The notes beneath the pieces were generated by a model. It did not search any database. It was given only the letters and a program-made list of their open reading frames with translations, and was not told where the DNA came from. Positions 53,723-64,000 of a stretch of 64,000 bases of DNA are shown one piece after another; the stretch's first letter is position 1, and each line of letters starts with the position of its first letter. The stretch lies in the NCBI GenBank assembly GCA_026129905.1, contig JAHCHE010000030.1, positions 1 through 64,000 on the forward strand, written 5' to 3'. Source of the DNA: Bryobacteraceae bacterium (lineage in GTDB: Bacteria > Acidobacteriota > Terriglobia > Bryobacterales > Bryobacteraceae). The position numbers and the translations under genes were made by a program.

Positions 53723-54928
53723 ATGACGCCCTACACTCGACGCGACTTGCTCGCGCGGCTGCCCCTCGCCGCGCTGGCCGTTCCCCGTTTCGCCGAAGGC
53801 AGGCCCGAGCCTCCGGGGAAGATGAAAATCACCAAGTTCGTCCTGCACAAGTGCTCGCTGCGCTGGCGCGACCTGATGTTTCTGGAGATCCACACCGACG
53901 CAGGCCTGGTGGGCATCGGCGAGGGTACCTGCCATAACCGCGTGGACGTGGTCGAGGCCGCCATCCGCTGGCTGGAACCGCACATGGTGGGCCAGGACCC
54001 GGCGGGCCCCGAGTACCACTGGAACCGCAACTACTGGGAACTGACGCGGTGGCGCACCGGTCCGATGCTGATGACCGCCCTGTCGGCCGTCGATATCGCG
54101 CTGTGGGACCTCGAGGGCAAGCGCTTCGGCGTTCCCGTTTCGCGCTTGCTGGGCGGGCCGATTCACGACAAGCTCCGCGTCTACTTCTCGCACTGGACCA
54201 ACGAGATGAAAGACACGTCGCCCCAGGCGTTCGCCGATCGAGCGATCGAGACGCGGGCGAAAGGCTGGACCGCCGTCAAGTGGGGCGTCGCACGGGCGCC
54301 GAGCGAGACGGAGCGCATCGCCGAAGGCGTCGCCCGCGTGGCGGCCGTACGGAAAGCGGTGGGCTCTAATTTCGACATCTGCCTCGAGCTGTTCGAGAGT
54401 TTCTCGGCCCGCGCCGCGCTGCGGTTCGCGCGCGCCGTCGCCCCATACGACGTCCTGTTCATCGAGGAGCCGATCCAACGCGAGATCCCGGACGCCTTCA
54501 GGGAACTCGCGGCCGCCAGCCCGGTTCCCATCGCCACCGGCGAGGGCCTGCTTTCCCGCTACGAATTCAAGTTGCTGCTGGACGCCAAGGGCGCCGCCAT
54601 CATTCAACCCGACGTGGTGAAATGCGGCGGCATCACCGAGCTCCGCAAGATTGCCAACATGGCCGAGGCGTACAACGTCGAAGTCGCGCCGCATCAGCCC
54701 TACGGTCCCGTCGCGCACGTCGCTTCGCTCGCCGCGGCCTCCGTCTGCCGCAACTTCGTGATACACGAATGGGAGGCTGACGACGAGGCGTTGTTCCACG
54801 AACTGACGGCCGGAAAGTTCCCGGTCCAGAAAGACGGCGTCGTTGTCCTGCCTTCTGCACCGGGGCTCGGCATCGACGTCGACTTCGCCGGGTTTGTCCG
54901 CCGCTACCCGTACAAAGGGCAAAGCTGA
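53723..54928 (+). CDS. Enolase-superfamily acid-sugar dehydratase (mandelate racemase subgroup), exported
   Basis: 401 residues. It begins MTPYTRRDLLARLPLAALAV, a twin-arginine-like leader unusual for this family. The N-terminal cap starts ITKFVLHKCSLRWRD. In the barrel, Lys186 (TAVKWG), metal ligands Glu222 (ICLELFE), Glu249 (FIEEP) and Glu274 (ATGEG), and His324 (APHQPYGPV) match mandelate-racemase/galactonate-dehydratase-like enzymes, with Glu replacing the usual first Asp. A long upstream frame exists but is antisense-like overlap with the kelch gene. It starts two bases after the kelch stop and overlaps the MBL gene by one base (TGATG). Confidence 0.87.
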   Translation: MTPYTRRDLLARLPLAALAVPRFAEGRPEPPGKMKITKFVLHKCSLRWRDLMFLEIHTDAGLVGIGEGTCHNRVDVVEAAIRWLEPHMVGQDPAGPEYHWNRNYWELTRWRTGPMLMTALSAVDIALWDLEGKRFGVPVSRLLGGPIHDKLRVYFSHWTNEMKDTSPQAFADRAIETRAKGWTAVKWGVARAPSETERIAEGVARVAAVRKAVGSNFDICLELFESFSARAALRFARAVAPYDVLFIEEPIQREIPDAFRELAAASPVPIATGEGLLSRYEFKLLLDAKGAAIIQPDVVKCGGITELRKIANMAEAYNVEVAPHQPYGPVAHVASLAAASVCRNFVIHEWEADDEALFHELTAGKFPVQKDGVVVLPSAPGLGIDVDFAGFVRRYPYKGQS

Positions 54929-55770
54929 TGCCGCTCCGCGTATTGCTGTGGATCGCGTGCGTGGCCGGACTGTGCTTCGCGCAGGAGGGCCGGGTCGTCG
55001 ACGAAGTGAAGGCCCATCGCGACGGACTGGCCGTCTGGTGGGTGGGCAACGCGGGTTGGCTGATCAAGGCGGACGGCCTGCTGATCGGCACGGACCTGGA
55101 CCTGGGGACGGCGGAGCGAGCGGCGCCCCTGGTGGTTTCGGCGGCGGAACTCGCCCCGGAACTGGACGTCGCCTTCGTCAGCCATCATCACGGCGACCAC
55201 TGCAATATCCCCACCATTCGAACGCTGGCACAGGGAACGCGAACGACGTTCGTCCTGCCTCGCCCGTGTCTGAAGCAGGCGGCGAAGCTCGCCATCCCGG
55301 AGGCGCGCATTGTCGTGCCCGAGCCGGGCCGTCCGTTCGAGGTGAAGGGAATCCGCGTCGAGCCCGTTCACGCGATTCACGGCAACCAGGAGTTCACCGT
55401 CCTCACCCGCGAACCCGACTTTGTCGAGTCGATCGCGCACAATTGCGGCTACGTGTTCAACTTCGGGGGCAAGCGCCTTTTCCACCCGGGCGATTCCGTG
55501 CTGACGGAGGAGCACCTCGGTCTGAAGAACATCGATGTGCTGTTTATCTCCCCCACCGTCCACAACATGTACATCGACCGCTCGATGATCCTCATCAACC
55601 GGCTCCAGCCGGCCTATATTTTCCCCCAGCATTTCGGGACCTACCGGGAAACCGACGAGAACCGCTTCTGGACGAAGGGGTATCCCGATGAGCTGAAGCT
55701 GCGCCTTTCCGCCGACTTGCAGAAACGCTACCACAAGCTGCGGCAGGGCGAGAAGTTCACGGTGCGGTGA
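54928..55770 (+). CDS. Metallo-beta-lactamase-fold hydrolase (UlaG-like), secreted
   Basis: 280 residues. A signal peptide (RVLLWIACVAGLCFA) precedes the fold. The zinc motif is SHHHGDH (His86, His88, Asp90, His91), followed by PVHAIHGN and FHPGDSVL for the remaining ligands. YIFPQHFGTYRE supplies the last His. The group includes UlaG-type lactonases, consistent with lactone opening next to an acid-sugar dehydratase, but substrate is inferred. It is the last gene of the operon; the region after it holds an antitoxin remnant on the other strand. Confidence 0.85.
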   Translation: MPLRVLLWIACVAGLCFAQEGRVVDEVKAHRDGLAVWWVGNAGWLIKADGLLIGTDLDLGTAERAAPLVVSAAELAPELDVAFVSHHHGDHCNIPTIRTLAQGTRTTFVLPRPCLKQAAKLAIPEARIVVPEPGRPFEVKGIRVEPVHAIHGNQEFTVLTREPDFVESIAHNCGYVFNFGGKRLFHPGDSVLTEEHLGLKNIDVLFISPTVHNMYIDRSMILINRLQPAYIFPQHFGTYRETDENRFWTKGYPDELKLRLSADLQKRYHKLRQGEKFTVR

Positions 55771-55955
55771 CGGTCCTCCTGGCGTTCCTCCAGCAAAGCC
55801 GCAACCACGCCCCGCTTGGACCTGGGAGCGGCTGAACGAAGCATCCCGAGCGGCATCGGCGCGCTGGCTGGACGAATCAACCCCTCTCGCTGAAGCCGGG
55901 CAAGCCTGTCGTCCTCCTGCTCCTGCAACTCGATCCGCTCCAGCCGCGCGCGCCT
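55771..55955 (-). pseudogene. C-terminal relic of a Phd/YefM-like antitoxin
   Basis: On the minus strand one frame reads LNKRRARLERIELQEQEDDR, then LARLQREGLIRPASAPMP and VVAALLEERQEDRH. The pattern of a Leu-rich helix, REGLIR and a terminal ALLEER(R)E-R is typical of the C-terminal toxin-binding part of Phd/YefM or VapB-type antitoxins. The N-terminal DNA-binding part and the normal stop are missing, and no toxin is present. The frame runs on into antisense of the neighbouring genes. Short, so only a tentative call. Confidence 0.4.
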
Positions 55956-55960
55956 CTTGT

Positions 55961-59601
<3,641 letters not shown>

Positions 59602-59605
<4 letters not shown>

Positions 59606-61383
59606 TGCGTCACCACCCGCGCGGCGGGCCGCCGGGGTTCGTTCGTCATGCGGTCGGCCAGGTGATGGACGAAATTCGCGGCGCTGCCGATCACGCCGTG
59701 GCGGTGCGGTACAAGGTACATCGGCCGCTTCATCTCCGGGTTCGCCTCGACGTATGCGTAGCAGTCCTCCAGCGTCAGGCCCGTGGCGTCCAGAGCCTGC
59801 TGGAACTCGCGCTTCGCTTTCGTTTTGGCCTCGCCAAGCGCCATCTGCACGCGGCTGTGGGCGTTGATTTCGCCTTCACCCGAAGTCTCGATCGGCAGGA
59901 AGATCATGTCCTTGTACTGCGACACCACCGCCGCCTGCGCTCCGTCGGATTGCGTCGACGGCATGCAGCCGAACGGCTTCAGACTCAGGACCATGTGGGC
60001 CAGGTCCTTGTTGGCGTAGTAGATGTTCTTGGCGACCTCGAGATGCCCTTCGCCGCCGCCCGCGCGCGAGTTGTAGAAGGGATGACCCTGCCGCTGCAAC
60101 TCGTACTGATCCGCGAGCCTGTGCGCAACGCCGCCGAGCGCGTCGACCACGCGGTGATACTCGCGCTTGAAAATGGCCTCGGCCAACTTCAGCTTGGCGA
60201 CTTTGTTTCGATGATTCCACTCGATCTTCGCGCGCTTATCCAGCCGCCACAGCGGCGGTAACACCGCGCCTTCGTCGAGCCCTTTCAGGTCCTGCGCTTT
60301 CTGCACCACCTGGTGAATCATGTACATGATCCAGGTCCCGATCGGCTCCACCAGCACCTGCGCGCCTTCGCGTTCCAGGAACCGGAACATGTTGAAGTTG
60401 CCGTCGCCTTCCGTCGTCTGCGCCCAGAACTCCCCGGTGATTTTGACAATGGGTTTCACCCGGAGCCGGTCCACTTCGATTTCGTTGTACATCTCGCGGC
60501 AGCGGTGGAGCGCCGAGGTGAGATCGTCGCCCGAAAGCTGGTTGACGAACTTCCCGATGTAGTCCGCCGTGTCCCGGAAACCGCCCAGGAATCCGGGGAG
60601 CTTTTCGCCGACTTTCCACGGCTGCTTCTGGACGAACACCGTGTGCATGTAGTCCATGATCCGGTCGAGGGTCTCGTCAGTGGCGCCGGGCTTCATCTCG
60701 AACGGCCGGATCGCGTAGCCGACTTCGTTCAGCACGTCCCCGCAGTTGAGCGCGTTCAGGATGCCGAGGAAGAAATCGAGGTTCATCTCGAGCCCCTGCT
60801 CGGCGTCGGCCTGGCTCAGCCCCCCGGATTGCTGGAACAGCAACACGCGGAAGCCGTCGAAGCCCGAGTTGCGGAGCGCAAGCCGGTATTCGGCTTCGTA
60901 CATGCCGAACCGGCACGGCCCGCACGCCCCGGCGGTAAAGAACACGTAGTTGTCGATGATCTCCTGCCGCGAGAGTCCCCGCTCCTCGAGCTTTTGGAGA
61001 TGTTGCACCAGGTTGCCGACCGTGAAGTAGGTCGGATTGCACTGGCCGTTGTTGCCGTACTCCTTGCCGGTCTGGAACGCCGCCACGTTGGGCGTCTCCA
61101 GGGCCTCCGCTTTGTAACCCAGCCCTTCCAGGGCGCCGTGAACCAGCTTTTCGTGCTTCCATGTCAGCCCGCCGAACAACAGCGTTGTGTGCTCGCGTTG
61201 GTCCTTGGTGAACGGCCGTTCCACCGGCCGCTTGAAATGGTTGTGATGTCTGGCGCCGCTCTGCGCCTCCCGCTCCAGGCGGGCGCGCTCTTCGGCCAGC
61301 CGCTGCTGGATGTAATCCTCAATCGAACCACCGATTTGCACCAAGCCCGCGCCGGGTCTTGGTTGAAAGGATTGGGTACTCAT
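59602..61383 (-). CDS. 2-hydroxyacyl-CoA-dehydratase-like iron-sulfur protein (activase partner)
   Basis: 593 residues from ATG 61383, with GGAGGG at good spacing; a longer frame to 61488 lacks support. It shows YGNNGQCNPTYFTVGNLV, FFTAGACGPCRFGMYEAEY, NALNCGDVLNEV and KPFGCMPSTQSDG, cysteine-bearing segments as in HgdB/BcrB-like and double-cubane-cluster-type proteins. It most likely receives electrons from the ATPase encoded downstream and reduces a CoA ester or small molecule; the reaction is not known. The tandem TTTACGTAA/TTTGCGTAA sites upstream may regulate both genes. Confidence 0.82.
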
Positions 61384-61725
61384 CTTTGCCCTCCGAGAAG
61401 TGTTCGGCGTCGAAACTGTACTTTTACGTAAAGTTTGCGTAAGTCCAGCGCTGAGAAAAGTTTGCCCCACTTCCCAGCCCTGAACCAACCCCTAAACATC
61501 GAATGGCCGTTTTTGCCGATTGAAGGGTAACGGACCGCTTCCTTGCCGGACCGCCCAGCTTTCCCTGTACCTTTCTAGAGGGACCAGCAGCCCATAGTGA
61601 TACGCCCCGCGGGGCAGCCTCTTAGGCAGGCCTCTTAGGCTGCGCGGGACTCCCAGTCCCGCCAACACGGCCTGACGCCGCCGCCTCGCCCGTATCCCCT
61701 TGAAATGATGTGACGGCGCGGATGT
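61384..61725. promoter_or_regulatory. Upstream region of the dehydratase-type operon
   Basis: 342 bases with no convincing gene. Near the operon start are TTTACGTAA (61423-61431) and TTTGCGTAA (61434-61442), direct repeats 11 bases apart, with the 10-base palindrome TTTACGTAAA at 61423-61432: a likely repressor or activator site on one face of the helix. The palindromic repeat copy 2 lies further out. No clear sigma70 hexamer pair was identified. Confidence 0.45.
61605..61662. repeat. Structured palindromic intergenic repeat, copy 2
   Basis: The palindrome CCCCGCGGGG (61605-61614) is followed by GCAGCCT (61614-61620) pairing with AGGCTGC (61637-61643), then GCGGGACT-CCC-AGTCCCGC (61644-61662). 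The 26 bases 61637-61662 and the ten bases 61611-61620 are identical to copy 1 near 14350-14388. Here the first hairpin loop is enlarged by a partial duplication of GCCTCTTAGGC, and the two right-hand hairpins of copy 1 are absent. Confidence 0.72.
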
Positions 61726-63384
61726 TCAGCGCGACGCCTGCTGCAACCCGGCGTCGCCTTCCGTCACGGTGATGTGCTGGTTCGCCTTGACGTTGGTCAG
61801 CCGCTGCCGGACGCCGCTGGGCCAGACGATTTCCAGCGCCGTGACGTTGCGGTCGCTCCCGAGTCCGAACGTCAGCGCAAGCTGGCTTTGGGAACAGTAA
61901 CTGGAGCCGCTCCGTACCACCTGGGTCTGCTTGCCGGAGGCGCTGTGCGCCGTTACGGAAGCGCCCAGCCCGCTGCGATTCGATTTCGTTCCCACCAGCC
62001 TCACCGTGAGCCAGTTATTCCGGTTGCCGCCGTCGTTGCGGTACAGGTGCGGCGGCCCGGCGTTCGTCGAGACCAGAATATCCAGGTCGCCGTCGCGGTC
62101 GAAATCGCCGTAGGCGGCGCCCCGGGCCACCACCGGCCGCATGAAGTCCGGTCCCATCTGTCTGGCCACTTCGCGGAACTGGCCTTTGCCGGCATTGCGG
62201 AACAGCAGCGGCGGCTGGGCGTAGGTCACCTTCGGCTGCACGTTGCCGATCTCTTCCTCGATGTGCCCGTTGGCGACGAAGATATCCAGGTACCCGTCCA
62301 GGTCGTAATCGAAGAAGAACGTGCCGAAGGCCAGCGACAGCAGGCTATCGCGGCCGACGTTGGAGCGCGGCGCTTCGTCGACGAACAGCGAGTTGCCCTC
62401 GTTGTAATAGAGCCCGAGCATCTGGTTGGAGAAGTTGCCCACCACCAGGTGCGGCCGGCCCGACCGGTCGTAGTCGGCCGCGTCCACGCCCATCGCGCCG
62501 CGCGCTACGCCGCTCTCGCTGAAGGCCACGCCGGCGCCGACCCCCTCCTCGGTGAATGTGCCATCGCGGTTGTTGCGGTAAAGCTTGTTCGGCTGCGTGT
62601 CGTTGGCGATGAACAGGTCCGGCCAGCCATCGACGTCGAAGTCCAGCACCGCCACCCCAAGGGATTTGCTGGTGGGATCGGCGATGCCGGCCTGCTTGCC
62701 GGCGTCGGCGAACCTGCCGCCGCCGAGATTTCTGTAAAGCTTCGACGCAACTCCTCTGTAGGACTCGGGCGTGCAGTACGATTTCGTCGCGCCGTCGAGC
62801 GAGCACCAGAGGTCTTTCTCCGGGCTCCACTCGACGTAGTTGCCCACGAACAGGTCGGCCAGTCCGTCCTTGTCATAGTCCACCCAGGCGGCGCTGGCGG
62901 CGAACGCCGGGTTGTCGATCCCGGCCTGCTTCGTCACGTTGCGGAACTTGAACCCGCCTTCGTTGCGAAACAGCCGGTCCGGTCCCATCGCCGTGATATA
63001 GACGTCCTCGCGCCCGTCGTTGTCGAAATCGGCGATCGCCACGCCGACGCCGTAATCCTCGACGTCGAGGCCGCTGCCCGCCGTGACATCGGTGAACGTG
63101 CCGTCCCTGTTGTTGCGGTACAGCGCGTGCACCGACTTCCTGCCGCGGGGTTTCCAATCCTTGCTGTTGATCAGCAGGATGTCCAGCCACCCGTCGCCGT
63201 CGGCGTCGAAGAACGCGCAGCCCGAGCCCATGGTTTCGGGCAGCCATTTCCGCCCCGCCTTTCCGGCGTTGTGCTTGAACTGAATTCCGGCCTTCGCGGT
63301 AACGTCGGTGAACGTCACCGGGCCGTCGGCGGCTACCGCGGCAGCCACCGCGACCGCCAGAACAACAGGCGCTTTCGTCAGCAT
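61726..63384 (-). CDS. Secreted FG-GAP/VCBS repeat protein with UnbV (ASPIC) domain
   Basis: 552 residues. The signal peptide is MLTKAPVVLAVAVAAAVAA. FG-GAP repeats carry calcium-loop motifs (FFDADGDGWLDILLI, ADFDNDGREDVYIT, VDYDKDGLADLFVG, LDFDVDGWPDLFIA, FFDYDLDGYLDIFVA, GDFDRDGDLDILVS), and a UnbV/ASPIC C-terminus follows (LTVRLVGTKSNRSGLGA, RSGSSYCSQSQLALTFGLG, LEIVWPSGVRQ). It is close in layout to the protein at 24.8-26.5 kb. It begins four bases after the TPR gene on the same strand, repeating the TPR/FG-GAP pairing. Role unknown. Confidence 0.9.
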   Translation of the reverse strand: MLTKAPVVLAVAVAAAVAADGPVTFTDVTAKAGIQFKHNAGKAGRKWLPETMGSGCAFFDADGDGWLDILLINSKDWKPRGRKSVHALYRNNRDGTFTDVTAGSGLDVEDYGVGVAIADFDNDGREDVYITAMGPDRLFRNEGGFKFRNVTKQAGIDNPAFAASAAWVDYDKDGLADLFVGNYVEWSPEKDLWCSLDGATKSYCTPESYRGVASKLYRNLGGGRFADAGKQAGIADPTSKSLGVAVLDFDVDGWPDLFIANDTQPNKLYRNNRDGTFTEEGVGAGVAFSESGVARGAMGVDAADYDRSGRPHLVVGNFSNQMLGLYYNEGNSLFVDEAPRSNVGRDSLLSLAFGTFFFDYDLDGYLDIFVANGHIEEEIGNVQPKVTYAQPPLLFRNAGKGQFREVARQMGPDFMRPVVARGAAYGDFDRDGDLDILVSTNAGPPHLYRNDGGNRNNWLTVRLVGTKSNRSGLGASVTAHSASGKQTQVVRSGSSYCSQSQLALTFGLGSDRNVTALEIVWPSGVRQRLTNVKANQHITVTEGDAGLQQASR

Positions 63385-63388
63385 CCCT

Positions 63389-64000
63389 TCAATCGACTCC
63401 GATATCGGCTACCGAACTTCCCCTCTGCCGCGAAACCTGAGGCGGAGCGGCGCCCGAGCCCAACGGCACGCTGACGTGATCGTGAATCATCTGACGCTCG
63501 TTGTTGTCCTCGGGACTGATCATCCGTCGCCGCGCGGTGATGGTCTGCGACGCCTCGTCGGCCTTGAATCGCAGAAACAGTTTCTGCGACCGGGCCGCCT
63601 TCTCCTTGTCGCCCAGCCCCCGGTAGACCAGCATCAGCGTGTAATGGGCCTGCAAGTCTTCCGGATCGACGTCGATCACCCGTTCCAACGCCTCGACGGC
63701 GCCCGCGTAGTTGCGCTGGAGAAACAGGATGCGGCCGATTTCATTCTGCACGACGCGGTCGCGCGGATACTTGGAGGCAACCGTCTCCAGCGACTTCAGC
63801 GCGGCTTCGTAGTCGCCGTCCGCCTTTTCCACCAGCGCTTTGAAATAGTAAATCCGCCCCAGCGTGGGATTGATCGAAAGCGCCTTCTCGATGTACGGCT
63901 TGGCCGCTTCCGTCTCGCCCTCCTGGATCATCGCGCGGGCGACGTTCAGCCAGCCGTCGGCGTATTCGGGCTCCGCCTCGGTCACTTTCTTGAACGCGAA
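63389..64000 (-). CDS. TPR-repeat protein (5' part beyond the window)
   Basis: The open frame runs off the right edge; 203 residues are visible. It contains TPR helices (AKPYIEKALSINPTLGRIYY, ALKSLETVASKYPRDRVVQN, AVEALERVIDVDPEDLQAHY) and a C-terminal tail (RRRMISPEDNNERQMIHDHV). An internal ATG at 63985 is not the start, because the TPR pattern continues upstream of it. It is four bases before the FG-GAP/UnbV gene, forming a pair like that at 24.8-27.5 kb. Confidence 0.82.
   Translation of the reverse strand, partial: FAFKKVTEAEPEYADGWLNVARAMIQEGETEAAKPYIEKALSINPTLGRIYYFKALVEKADGDYEAALKSLETVASKYPRDRVVQNEIGRILFLQRNYAGAVEALERVIDVDPEDLQAHYTLMLVYRGLGDKEKAARSQKLFLRFKADEASQTITARRRMISPEDNNERQMIHDHVSVPLGSGAAPPQVSRQRGSSVADIGVD

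Overview
The window looks like a chromosomal segment of an Acidobacteriota bacterium, most likely Bryobacterales/Solibacter-like. This is inferred from gene content, not from a database match: high GC, an Oar-type TonB-dependent receptor with an N-terminal carboxypeptidase-regulatory domain, three FG-GAP/UnbV (ASPIC) secreted proteins partnered with TPR proteins, many Tat-type twin-arginine leaders, and a kelch/GH20/enolase sugar locus. No rRNA, tRNA, CRISPR array, intact transposase or phage gene was recognised.

Left part (0-24.8 kb). A minus-strand galactose-type unit (AraC regulator, DUF362 protein, galK, SSS sodium/sugar symporter) is followed by a plus-strand methyltransferase. Next comes a tight operon of a GH57 alpha-glucan enzyme, an APH-fold kinase and an ABC exporter; its fourth gene, a secreted GH13 alpha-amylase, has decayed to a pseudogene. 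A gene graveyard (12.0-13.7 kb) holds remnants of GH13, a Phd/YefM antitoxin, a KaiC ATPase and a metallophosphoesterase. Then come a VOC protein, a WYL regulator divergent from a complete RND efflux operon, an orphan radical SAM enzyme, a VapBC-like toxin-antitoxin pair and a secreted serine hydrolase.

Middle part (24.8-44.3 kb). A minus-strand operon of secreted FG-GAP/UnbV and TPR proteins lies divergent to the Oar-like receptor, which has a clear sigma70 promoter and an intrinsic terminator. A secreted TPR protein follows, and then a lower-GC insert carrying a three-part metallophosphoesterase/unknown/GAF-like protein and a 53-residue acidic ORF, the best candidate here for an undescribed system. 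Housekeeping-like genes on the minus strand come next (SDR, a 99-residue protein, a DUF151 nuclease, miaB, a HerA-type ATPase).

Right part (44.3-64 kb). A membrane glycosyltransferase precedes a six-gene carbohydrate operon (Tat-exported glycosidase-like protein, NAD-epimerase-like protein, GH20 hexosaminidase, kelch propeller, enolase-superfamily dehydratase, MBL hydrolase). Convergent to it is a two-gene 2-hydroxyacyl-CoA-dehydratase-type unit (double ASKHA activase plus partner). The window ends in a second FG-GAP/UnbV plus TPR pair, cut at the right edge.

Almost every gene sits in a compact operon with ATGA or TGATG overlaps. A structured palindromic repeat occurs at least twice (14.35 kb and 61.6 kb). 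Functions are inferred from motifs read by eye; no search was run.
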